Shown here piece by piece: positions 54,207-62,798 of a DNA stretch of 64,000 bases; the first letter of the stretch is position 1, and every line of letters starts with the position of its first letter. The stretch spans positions 1,426,001 to 1,490,000 of the forward strand of contig NC_018704.1 in NCBI RefSeq assembly GCF_000307165.1, given 5' to 3'. The DNA comes from Amphibacillus xylanus NBRC 15112. Lineage in GTDB: Bacteria > Bacillota > Bacilli > Bacillales > Amphibacillaceae. The notes under the pieces were generated by a model. The model was not told where the DNA came from and ran no database searches. It worked only from the letters and a program-made list of their open reading frames with translations. The position numbers and the translations under genes were made by a program.

Positions 54207-55493
54207 TTACTTTTGCTCAGCGATAACTTGGAAAACTGCAACATTATCTTCTTTGATCCAGTTATTTAAAAACGAATTTGTTTCTTCTAATGTAATTTCC
54301 TCTAATGTCGGAATTAATTTAAAGAAATCAAAATCAAGCATCTGATAGTGTGTCACTTGATTCGCTATATCTGATACGCGATTCATACTTCTTACTATTT
54401 GACCGATTGATTTGCGTTTCATTCGTTCAAAATCTTCTTCGGCAATTTGATAATCCTTAAAAGTTGCAAGCTGTTCTTTTACTTTCTCAGCTAATTGATC
54501 TGGATATTGAGTATTACCACCAATAATAGAGTAGCAAAATTCTTTTTGACGTTCTGTTTCAAAACCTAATCCGCCATCAATTAAATCTAGATCGTAAAGC
54601 TCCTGGTAGTACGTACCCGATCTCGAATAAAAATAATCCAATAACATATCAGCAATCAATTCTTCTTTAATAAATTGTTTACTATCAGTTGCAGGCAGTT
54701 CCTTAATTCCAATCATGCATTTAGGTACGGCAACTGGCATATTAATTTTTTCAATTTCTTTATATACTTTTGGTTGTTCTGCTTCAAAATGTCGTTTAAT
54801 CGTAGTCGGAGGTGCAAATTCTTTACTTTCTTGATTTGCTTTAATCATATCAATCATTTCTTTTGGATCAAATTGTCCGACTAAAGTTAAGATCATGTTA
54901 GATGGATGATAAAAAGTGTGATAACAAGTATACAAATCTTCTTTAGTAATCTGGTTAATCGAATCGACTGTTCCTGCAATATCAATTCTGACAGGATGCT
55001 TTTCATACATCGCACCAATGATACCGAAGAAAGCTCTCCAATCTGGTTGATCATCATACATTTTAATTTCTTGTGCAATAATCCCTTTTTCTTTTTCTAC
55101 TGTTTGATCTGAAAAATAAGGTTCTTGAACAAAATCTAACAATATCTTCGTATTATCAAGGATATCTGTCGTCGATGAAAACAGATATGCCGTTTTTGTA
55201 AATGAAGTATAGGCATTAGATGATGCACCATTCTTCGTGAAATATTGAAAAACATCATAATCTTCTTTTTCAAACAATTTATGTTCAAGGAAATGCGCAA
55301 TCCCATCTGGTACAGTAATAAATTCATCCTCACCTAAAGGGACAAACGTTTGGTCAATTGAACCATATTGTGTTGTGAAAATTCCATATGTTTGTAACAT
55401 CTCTTGCTTAGGAATTAAAATAACTTGTAAACCATTTGGTAAGACCTCTCGATATACTGTCTCTTTTAATTGATCGTAGGTCATTTTATTCAT
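54207..55493 (-). CDS. ymfH: M16 zinc peptidase YfmH-like (catalytic partner)
   Basis: A 428-residue M16 (pitrilysin) family protein with the inverted zinc motif HFLEHKLFE (HxxEH) near residue 67 and the distal Glu region TVEKEKGIIAQEIKMYDDQ, so it should be catalytic. In Bacillus this gene pairs with a non-catalytic partner; the pair has been linked to EF-P 5-aminopentanol modification. Its start overlaps the end of the upstream partner by 8 bp, indicating a stoichiometric complex. Confidence 0.92.
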   Translation of the reverse strand: MNKMTYDQLKETVYREVLPNGLQVILIPKQEMLQTYGIFTTQYGSIDQTFVPLGEDEFITVPDGIAHFLEHKLFEKEDYDVFQYFTKNGASSNAYTSFTKTAYLFSSTTDILDNTKILLDFVQEPYFSDQTVEKEKGIIAQEIKMYDDQPDWRAFFGIIGAMYEKHPVRIDIAGTVDSINQITKEDLYTCYHTFYHPSNMILTLVGQFDPKEMIDMIKANQESKEFAPPTTIKRHFEAEQPKVYKEIEKINMPVAVPKCMIGIKELPATDSKQFIKEELIADMLLDYFYSRSGTYYQELYDLDLIDGGLGFETERQKEFCYSIIGGNTQYPDQLAEKVKEQLATFKDYQIAEEDFERMKRKSIGQIVRSMNRVSDIANQVTHYQMLDFDFFKLIPTLEEITLEETNSFLNNWIKEDNVAVFQVIAEQK

Positions 55494-56772
55494 GATTCTG
55501 GCCTCCCATCGCTGTTAAGAAATATACCGTATCTAGTTCCATTTTTTCTGCTACCTTAACAATCATTGACTTATCAACTTCTTGAATTGCTTCGATTAAT
55601 TCAAAAACTGATCGATCAGATTGACCGACTCGTTGATTATAAAGTACCTCAATCATTCCAAATGGATCGTCTAGCGTTTCTTTATATTGATTAATAATTT
55701 GTCGTTTAGATTCTTCAATTTGCTCTTCTGTAAAGTCACCTTGTTTCATTGCATCCATTTGTTCAATGATAATCGTTTTTGCTTTTTCATAGTCATTTGG
55801 GGCAATTCCACTGTATACAAATAGTAAACCTTTATGACTTTCAAATTGTGACGAAGCATAATAAGCTAAGCTATTTTTTTCTCTGACATTGATGAATAGT
55901 TTAGAACTCGGAAAACCACCGAATATCGCATTAAACACTTGTAATGCAGGATAATCAGGATCTTGAAATCGTGTATGTGTTCTGAAACCTAGATGAAGCT
56001 TACCTTGTTGGATTGATTGTTCTTCAATTACTTCTTGAGACTCTTTAACATGGCGATCTTCAATCGTTAAATCTTCATCATTCGTCGAAACTTGATTGCG
56101 ATCGAATAAATCACCAATTATTCCTTCGACATTAACTGATTCAAAATCACCCATTACATACAGATCAAGTTTATCCTCTGTTAAAACTTTCTCATAGTAT
56201 TGAGCTAAATTAGTTTCATTAATTGCATCAATATCCTCTAAATAGCCGTGCACATGAATTTGATAAGGTTCATCTTTACACATTTCGTCAACTAAGCGAA
56301 TGTTTGCATAATGAATCTTATCATCAACTATAGATGTAATTTTTTGTTTCAATGTTTGCTTTTCTTTGTTAACGATTTTCGGATCAAACTGATTATTTTC
56401 TACCTTTGGTTTAAAGATTGCTTCACTAAAAAACGTTAATCCTTCTTGTAAAATATTTTCGTCAGTTGACAAATACGCTTGATTAGCTAGTGTCATGCGA
56501 GCTGTTAAGATATGTTGTTCACCTTTTTTAGTACCATCAATAGAAAATGTTGAACCATATAAATTATCTAATTCTCGTCTAAATAGGTTTGCGGTTGGAT
56601 ACTTTGCTGTCCCCTGCTGTAATACAAAAGGAAGTAACGCACGTTTCGTAATATCCTCTCTATTTAATGCGGTACGAAACTTTGCTGTAAAATGAATTGT
56701 TTTAAATTTTTTATGATCAACTATATGTAATCTATAGCCTTTTTTTTCAATCGTTTTTAAATTGATGTCCAT
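55486..56772 (-). CDS. ymfF: M16 peptidase-like protein YfmF-type (non-catalytic partner)
   Basis: A 428-residue M16-fold protein lacking the HxxEH motif (the corresponding stretch is LLPFVLQQGTAKYPT), so it is not itself a zinc peptidase. It keeps the fold markers: LHLGFRTHTRFQDPDYPALQ and IFGGFPSSKLFINVREKNSL. It likely supports the catalytic partner encoded directly downstream. The ATG at 56772 has GGAGG upstream. It is separated from ymfC by a MITE-like repeat. Confidence 0.9.
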   Translation of the reverse strand: MDINLKTIEKKGYRLHIVDHKKFKTIHFTAKFRTALNREDITKRALLPFVLQQGTAKYPTANLFRRELDNLYGSTFSIDGTKKGEQHILTARMTLANQAYLSTDENILQEGLTFFSEAIFKPKVENNQFDPKIVNKEKQTLKQKITSIVDDKIHYANIRLVDEMCKDEPYQIHVHGYLEDIDAINETNLAQYYEKVLTEDKLDLYVMGDFESVNVEGIIGDLFDRNQVSTNDEDLTIEDRHVKESQEVIEEQSIQQGKLHLGFRTHTRFQDPDYPALQVFNAIFGGFPSSKLFINVREKNSLAYYASSQFESHKGLLFVYSGIAPNDYEKAKTIIIEQMDAMKQGDFTEEQIEESKRQIINQYKETLDDPFGMIEVLYNQRVGQSDRSVFELIEAIQEVDKSMIVKVAEKMELDTVYFLTAMGGQNHE

Positions 56773-56954
56773 TTTAAATGGCCTCCTTCGTAGTGGAATA
56801 GTTGATGTGATATTGAGATTTGATTACTAAATGTCTTCATTATTGTGTCCATATTCTATTCCTTCATTATATTTTACAACATAATTACTCAGGTAACAAT
56901 TACCACTATATAATATAACAGAATTTTAGGATCTTAGGCGAAACAATAAAAAAA

Positions 56955-57187
56955 GGTTCAATGCCAAATAGTGTTGGAGGATTTTGTAATTAACCGAGAA
57001 TAAATTTATATTCATTTTAATTAAGATACAACTTGTTCACCTGCTGTTTTTCACTTCTAAATTAAATGGCTGCTTCATATCGTGTTTCTATTGATTTAAA
57101 CTTGAAGTGAATCATAATTCGTTTCTTAAAATAAAAAAATAACGTTAGTAAGTTCTCAAACTCACCAACGTTATATTTTGTACAACC
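56955..57187. repeat. MITE-like element copy 2 (intact, 233 bp)
   Basis: A non-coding element with GGTT ends and imperfect terminal inverted repeats. An internal stem-loop (about 57137-57175) is built on TAACGTT arms. It matches the interrupted copy at 27.15-29.15 kb in inverted orientation. It lies directly after the ymfC terminator; A-runs of six and seven bases flank it, which may be a blurred target duplication. No ORF; it probably moves with a transposase supplied in trans. Confidence 0.8.
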
Positions 57188-57216
57188 AAAAAACCGTCTA
57201 TTTAGACGGCTTTTTT
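57188..57216 (-). terminator. Terminator of ymfC
   Basis: A stem CCGTCTA/TAGACGG (57194-57209) flanked by A6 and T6, able to work in both directions. The MITE-like element abuts its T-tract on the minus strand. Confidence 0.9.
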
Positions 57217-57217
57217 G

Positions 57218-57937
57218 CTACATTCTTTTTCTAACAACATGAAATTGAAAAGCATCACTTCTGAAATAATTTTCTGAATATAAAATTGGCTCATCATCTT
57301 TAGTGTAATGCATTTGTCTTAATAGTAACAATGACTGATCAGGGCTACAATTTAATATTTGTGAAATTTTATCGTGGTAGCCGATTGGCTCCACATAAGC
57401 ATGAGCATATTCAATTTGTTTACCTGTTATTGTATGAATTAAATTAAAGATAGAATCTTGTCTATGAATATGTCCAACGGGAACGACATCATTATCAACT
57501 TTGTCGATGCAGTAGACAACTGGTTCACCGTCAGCAGTTCTAACACGTTCAACACGTGCTATTAATTTTAAATCGGAATAATTAAAGTTGTTATAATCGC
57601 TTTTTGTCGGTTCGACAATTTCAGCAGCAACAAACTGAGTTCCAGGTACTTTACCTGCTTTTTTTATCATTTCTGATACGCTGCCTAATTCTTCAATTCC
57701 TGAAGAATAAATTGGCTTAGGATTGACAAACACCCCAACGCCTAATCGTCTTGTAACAAGACGCTCTTCCACAAGTTGATCAACGATTGCTCGCATCATT
57801 TCTTGTGAAGTTTGATATATCTTAGCGAATTCATATAATGGCTGTAGCTTTTCGTTAGGTAAATAGACACCTCTTTCTATGTCATGTCTTACCTTGCTTA
57901 AAGCTTGCATAAATTCGCTATTGTCCTCTATCCCCAT
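57218..57937 (-). CDS. ymfC: GntR/HutC-family regulator YmfC
   Basis: A 239-residue regulator. The N-terminal winged helix is of the GntR type (IERGVYLPNEKLQPLYEFAK; LVEERLVTRRLGVGVFV), and the C-terminal ~150 residues form the UTRA ligand-binding domain of HutC-type members (IARVERVRTADGEPVVYCID; SLLLLRQMHYTKDDEPILYS). Position between spoIIIE/ftsK and ymfF fits Bacillus ymfC. The ATG at 57937 follows a GGGGA-like site. The ligand is unknown. Confidence 0.9.
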   Translation of the reverse strand: MGIEDNSEFMQALSKVRHDIERGVYLPNEKLQPLYEFAKIYQTSQEMMRAIVDQLVEERLVTRRLGVGVFVNPKPIYSSGIEELGSVSEMIKKAGKVPGTQFVAAEIVEPTKSDYNNFNYSDLKLIARVERVRTADGEPVVYCIDKVDNDVVPVGHIHRQDSIFNLIHTITGKQIEYAHAYVEPIGYHDKISQILNCSPDQSLLLLRQMHYTKDDEPILYSENYFRSDAFQFHVVRKRM

Positions 57938-58050
57938 TTAAAATCCCCCAATAAATATTCGAATAACTAAATTATTATTAATATAACACTTAACATTAAA
58001 TAAATAAACCGTAGATTATATAATCAAGTTAGTCACCTAAAATAAAAGGG

Positions 58051-58112
58051 CATGTGAATTCCATGTTATATTGAGAGTACCACCAAACAATATAAGGAGT
58101 GAATTCACATGA
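58051..58112 (+). promoter_or_regulatory. Inverted repeat that can hide the IS30 transposase start
   Basis: GCATGTGAATTC (58051-58062) pairs with GAATTCACATG (58101-58111), which covers the start codon. A transcript entering from outside the element would fold the start into a hairpin, while one starting inside would lack the left arm. Such arrangements limit transposase made by read-through. Confidence 0.55.
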
Positions 58113-59191
58113 CCCAAGTAAATAATAACACAGAATCACGCAAAGGAACACACCTTACCTTCGCTGAAATGAATCAAATTGAAGCTTATAAGAAGCTGGG
58201 CTTATCAAACCGCGCGATCGGTCGCCTGCTTGGTCGAAATTATCAAACCATTAATAATAACGTTAAAAAAGGGACTGTGACTCAAGTTAGTAAGCAGACA
58301 CAGAATGGCAAATCCTATTTTTATGAAAGAGACGTTTATTTCGCAGATGTCAATTATGACGTCTATGAAAAGAACCGTTCTCACTGCGGACGTCGGCCCA
58401 AATGGACTGATGGGCATGAGTTTGTTGATTGGGCTGATCAAAAAATGCTAAAAGATAGGTGGTCGCCAGATATTGTAGTCAATTTCGCCAAAGAAAATGA
58501 ACTATTTCATGAATCGATTATTCCAAGTACGACCACCCTTTATCACTGGATTGAGAGTGGCATCATGAAGACAAAGAACATTGATTTACTAGAAAAGGTT
58601 GATCGTAAACCACGTTCAACACGTGGTAAAGCACGTCGTAATAAAAAAGTCCACGGGACCTCGATCGAAGATCGTCCTGAATCGGTTAATCAGCGAAAAA
58701 CATTCGGGCATTGGGAAATTGACACGGTCATTGGCAAGAAGAATGCCGATGAACCTGCTCTGCTTACACTTGTTGAACGCAAGACGAGATTTGAATTAAT
58801 CTTCAAAATAGACGGCAAGCAAGCTGAATCGGTTGATCATACTTTAGAAACATTTCTCAGTTAGTTAAATGGTATTGAAGGTGATATCTTCAAAACGATT
58901 ACGTCGGACAATGGCAGTGAATTTAGCAATTTATCTGAAATATCTGAAGCGATTGACGTCTATTTTTGTCATCCCTACGCTTCCTTTGAACGTGGTACCA
59001 GTGAAAATCAACATAAAATCATTCGTCGTTTCTTACCAAAGCATCAGTCATTAAAAGATGTGACAGAGGCTCAGGTGAAAAGGATCCAACAATGGATGAA
59101 CGACTATCCAAGAAGGAACCTAGACTATAAAACGCCACATCAAGCATTTGTCTTAGAGTTGCAAAAACTACAGTTAAATCTTGCAGCTTAA
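58109..59191 (+). pseudogene. IS30-family transposase with in-frame amber codon
   Basis: The 360-codon frame has an N-terminal HTH (HLTFAEMNQIEAYKKLGLSN, then RAIGRLLGRNYQTINNNV) and an IS30 DDE core: Asp in FGHWEIDTVIGKK, Asp in TITSDNGSEF, and Glu in YASFERGTSENQHKIIRRF. TAG at 58862-58864 interrupts it between ETFLS and LNGIEGDIFKT, with no shift; CAG to TAG would explain it. The second and third catalytic residues lie after the stop, so the enzyme should be dead unless the stop is suppressed. Confidence 0.92.
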
Positions 59192-59227
59192 ACAGCTGTA
59201 GTACTTGGTATAGCAACGAAGTTGCAT

Positions 59228-59265
59228 GTTGTATCTGTTTGGACTTAAGTCCAAACAGATACAAC
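59228..59265 (+). terminator. Perfect 38-bp palindrome after the IS30 transposase
   Basis: All 38 bp are self-complementary (centre GGACTTAAGTCC). It lies 36 bp past the transposase stop. Without a T-tract it may serve as an mRNA-stabilising or barrier hairpin, or as a transposase recognition site. Confidence 0.75.
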
Positions 59266-59424
59266 CAACATAAGATAGAAATGACTTACGTCATTTCATA
59301 CAATATAACTTTGTGAGATCACAAAAATAAATTTGTCTAAGTGACTAACTTAAACTTGAAATCTAAATTAAATAAATAAACTCTAATTTCTATATTATTC
59401 TCTAAGTTTCGACAAAAAATTACG

Positions 59425-61674
59425 TTATGATTCTAGATACTCTGTTATGAGTACTTTTCTCGGTTTAGAACCTTCGTAAGGACCAACAATTCCGCGAGCT
59501 TCCATCATATCAATTAAACGCGCTGCGCGTGTGTAACCGATTCTAAAACGGCGTTGTAGCATTGATACACTTGCTCTTTGCATTTCAATGACCATAGCTA
59601 CAGCATCATCGAATAACTCATCATCTGGTTCTTCTTGTGTTTCCTCAACATCATCCGGGATCATTTCTTCTTGATATTTTGCTTTTTGTTGATTAATACA
59701 ATGGTTTACAACTTTCTCAACTTCGTGATCAGATAGAAATGCCCCTTGAATACGAATTGGTTTCGATAATCCGACAGGCAAGAACAACATATCTCCTCGC
59801 CCTAAAAGTTTGTCTGCTCCACCCATATCCAGAATCGTTCGTGAGTCCATTTGAGAAGATACACTAAAAGCAATTCGCGATGGAATATTTGCTTTAATGA
59901 CCCCAGTGATCACATCAACTGATGGACGTTGTGTAGCAATAATTAAATGAATTCCAGCAGCCCGCGCCATTTGTGCAAGTCTAGTAATCGAGTCTTCCAC
60001 ATCTTTTGAAGCAACCATCATTAAATCAGCTAATTCGTCAATTAATACAACAATATATGGTAATAGTGGCTGTTGATCTACTTGAGATGCTGTTGTATTG
60101 TATTCCTTGATAAAATTATTGTAACCTTCAATATTACGGTTACCCGTATCTGAAAATAAATCATAGCGTCTTTCCATTTCAGCAACGACTTTTTGTAATG
60201 CTTGTGCTGCTTTTTTAGGATCAGTGACAACAGGAGCTAATAAGTGTGGAATCCCATTATAAATATTAAGCTCTACTTTCTTTGGATCTATCATCATCAT
60301 TTTAACTTCATGAGGTTTTGCACGCATTAAAATACTCGTAATAATACCGTTAATACAAACACTTTTCCCACTTCCAGTTGCACCTGCAACTAATAAATGC
60401 GGCATTTTATTTAACTCAGCAATTATTGAGTCACCAGAAATATCACGTCCTAAGACAAAGGAAAGTTTTGAACCTTCTTGATCATTTAAAGCCTCAAAAA
60501 CTTCACGCATTGTAACAATTGACACTTCATGATTAGGTACTTCAATCCCAACGGCTGATTTTCCTGGGATCGGTGCCTCAATACGAATATCTTTTGCCGC
60601 TAATGCAAGCGCAATATCATCATGAAGACTTACAATTTTACTCACCTTAACGCCTGCAGCTGGATAAACTTCATACTTCGTTACAGCTGGTCCAATATGA
60701 ACCTTAGCAACTTTAGCCTTGACACCAAAGCTTTCAAAAGTTGTTTCTAGTTTACGAACTGTTTGTTGAATCATCTTTCGATCTTGTGGATGTTTTTTAT
60801 TTTTTGGTTGATCTAATAGCTGAATCGAAGGTAATTCATATGATTCATTTTCTAACTCTGTCATCGCATTTACTTCTAATGATTCAATTTCCTGACTGTC
60901 TTCATCCTGTTCATCATCTTCTTGATCACTTTGTTGCCCCACTTCTTCTGAATAAGCAACCTCAGTAAACGCCGCAATGACAGGGCCTTCCTGCTCAATT
61001 GGTTCTTCAGGCTCAATCTCAATTGGTAATTGATGTTCTATTTTAGGTTTTTCTATTTTCTTTGTACGTTTTTCTTTTTTTCTATTCTTTTGCCAAGTCT
61101 TAAATTGTTTGACTCTATTTTTGATAAATGCATCAATTGAAATATCAAAGAAAAAGACCGTGCCTATTATAATCATAAATACCGCTAAAAAGACCGCACC
61201 AGTTGTTGAAAACAACACATATGTAAAGGCATATAGTAATGCACCAATCATACCGCCACCAAGCACACTAGCTTCCGCTGTATGATCTAAGAAAGAGATA
61301 TAATTCTGCCAAGTTAATCGAATAATTGACTGGCTCTCTTCTGTTAAGTAGTGACTGTATTGATCAATATGACTGATGAGAAGTAATCCAATGAAGCTAA
61401 TGAGTAGTCCAAATGTTTTTCGAGTAAAGAGTTGTGGCATTTTGCGTTTTATCATTAAATAAATCCCGATAATTAATAATGTAATAGACGCTGCCATATA
61501 CCAAAAACCAAACAAAAAGCGCAAACTATTTTCTAACCAAGACGTAATGATGCCATCACTGATAGAGCCTGCCCCGCTACCGAATATGGCAATTAATACA
61601 CAGATAATACCGTATAATTCATACTTAAACGCCTGACTAATTTTTAGTTTCTTCTTTTTTCTTTTCCGTGCCAT
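59425..61674 (-). CDS. spoIIIE: DNA translocase FtsK/SpoIIIE
   Basis: A 749-residue translocase. Four to five transmembrane segments fill the first ~190 residues ([34 protein letters not shown]). An acidic linker follows, then the motor with Walker [21 protein letters not shown] and Walker [17 protein letters not shown], and the C-terminal gamma winged helix that reads SRS/KOPS sequences ([20 protein letters not shown]). It pumps chromosomal DNA through the septum, in sporulation into the forespore. It is shorter than B. subtilis SpoIIIE (about 787) and sits at the same locus. Confidence 0.94.
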   Translation of the reverse strand: MARKRKKKKLKISQAFKYELYGIICVLIAIFGSGAGSISDGIITSWLENSLRFLFGFWYMAASITLLIIGIYLMIKRKMPQLFTRKTFGLLISFIGLLLISHIDQYSHYLTEESQSIIRLTWQNYISFLDHTAEASVLGGGMIGALLYAFTYVLFSTTGAVFLAVFMIIIGTVFFFDISIDAFIKNRVKQFKTWQKNRKKEKRTKKIEKPKIEHQLPIEIEPEEPIEQEGPVIAAFTEVAYSEEVGQQSDQEDDEQDEDSQEIESLEVNAMTELENESYELPSIQLLDQPKNKKHPQDRKMIQQTVRKLETTFESFGVKAKVAKVHIGPAVTKYEVYPAAGVKVSKIVSLHDDIALALAAKDIRIEAPIPGKSAVGIEVPNHEVSIVTMREVFEALNDQEGSKLSFVLGRDISGDSIIAELNKMPHLLVAGATGSGKSVCINGIITSILMRAKPHEVKMMMIDPKKVELNIYNGIPHLLAPVVTDPKKAAQALQKVVAEMERRYDLFSDTGNRNIEGYNNFIKEYNTTASQVDQQPLLPYIVVLIDELADLMMVASKDVEDSITRLAQMARAAGIHLIIATQRPSVDVITGVIKANIPSRIAFSVSSQMDSRTILDMGGADKLLGRGDMLFLPVGLSKPIRIQGAFLSDHEVEKVVNHCINQQKAKYQEEMIPDDVEETQEEPDDELFDDAVAMVIEMQRASVSMLQRRFRIGYTRAARLIDMMEARGIVGPYEGSKPRKVLITEYLES

Positions 61675-61856
61675 GAAAAAACCCCTTACTTTTTACAATT
61701 GATTAATTAATTATATCATACAATAGTTGATACGGTGGGAAAAATATCAGCAAATTAGCCATTTGTAGTAATCGCACGCTTTTCTGAAATGAGTGAATTC
61801 TAAGATAAAAATACTGAATGTATTTTGCTGTATACAATATACAATCTTAAAAATAC

Positions 61857-61893
61857 AATAAAGTACAATATCAATATGACATTGTACTTTATT
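61857..61893 (-). terminator. Terminator of dapA
   Basis: A perfect 13-bp stem (61857-61869 with 61881-61893) immediately follows the dapA stop codon. Confidence 0.85.
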
Positions 61894-61898
61894 AATGA

Positions 61899-62771
61899 TT
61901 ATTTATTTGATTCAATTAAATCGTAAATTAGCTTTTGTTCTGCTTCAGTTAAATCAACTAGTGGTAGGCGAACGTTTCCGACATTCAGGCCTTTAATTTT
62001 TAATGCGGCTTTTACGGGTGCTGGTGATGGTGCCATGAATAACCCTCGCATGATCGGTAAGAGTTTACGATGAAGTTTTGCCGCTTTCTTTACTTCACCC
62101 GCTTCATACAATTCAAGCATTTCTTTAAATTCATTACCAATTATATGAGATGAGACAGACACGACACCTGCTCCACCAATTGATTTGATCGGCAATGTTA
62201 AACTGTCATCACCACTGTAGACTGTGAAGTTATCTTTAGTTTCTTCAATAATTTGTGATAACGCATCTAAGTTCCCACTCGAATCTTTTAGTGATACGAT
62301 ATTTTCAACTTTTGATAATGCAATAATCGTATTAATATCAAGTTGCACAGAAGTTCGACCAGGTATGTTGTAAAGCATAATTGGTAACTTTGTTGCTTTA
62401 GCAATCGCAGTATAATGCTCATATAGACCAGCTTGACTTGGCTTATTGTAATATGGTGTGACTAGTAATAATCCATCTACACCTATTGCTTCTGCTTCCT
62501 TTGATAGTTCGACTGATTCTTTAGTATTGTTTGATCCTGTACCAGCGATAATTGGATATTTACCATCTGCTACTTTTACTGCATGTTTGAATAAATCAAT
62601 TTTTTCTTGATGTGTTAACGTAGGTGATTCGCCAGTAGTGCCAGCGACAATTATAGCGTCAGTACCATTACTGATTAAATAATTCATTAATTCTGTTACC
62701 ATTGGGAAATTAATTTGATTATTGTCATCAAAGGGCGTCACCATTGCTGTTATAATTTGACCAAAATCCAT
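61899..62771 (-). CDS. dapA: 4-hydroxy-tetrahydrodipicolinate synthase
   Basis: A 290-residue TIM-barrel aldolase condensing pyruvate with aspartate semialdehyde, for lysine, diaminopimelate and dipicolinate. It has the AGTTGESPTLTHQEK loop near residue 43, catalytic Tyr in LLVTPYYNKPSQ, LYNIPGRTSV, and the Schiff-base Lys in VSLKDSSGNLD. The ATG at 62771 follows GGGGG. It is 27 bp behind dapG, the conserved order. Confidence 0.97.
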   Translation of the reverse strand: MDFGQIITAMVTPFDDNNQINFPMVTELMNYLISNGTDAIIVAGTTGESPTLTHQEKIDLFKHAVKVADGKYPIIAGTGSNNTKESVELSKEAEAIGVDGLLLVTPYYNKPSQAGLYEHYTAIAKATKLPIMLYNIPGRTSVQLDINTIIALSKVENIVSLKDSSGNLDALSQIIEETKDNFTVYSGDDSLTLPIKSIGGAGVVSVSSHIIGNEFKEMLELYEAGEVKKAAKLHRKLLPIMRGLFMAPSPAPVKAALKIKGLNVGNVRLPLVDLTEAEQKLIYDLIESNK

Positions 62772-62798
62772 CTACATAGCCCCCTTTTTTATATCTGA

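Larger units (their letters stand above)
58051..59267 (+). mobile_element. IS30-family element, inactive (ends approximate)
   Basis: About 1.2 kb between ymfC and ftsK. Left limit near 58051, where GCATGTGAATTC begins a hairpin; right limit near 59267, after a long palindrome. I did not identify a target duplication or matching inverted repeats. Confidence 0.7.

Noticed and set aside
59278-59297. GAAATGAC/GTCATTTC hairpin as the ftsK terminator
   Set aside because: It lies about 130 bp past the ftsK stop codon, lacks a T-tract, and is as likely to belong to the IS30 remnant.
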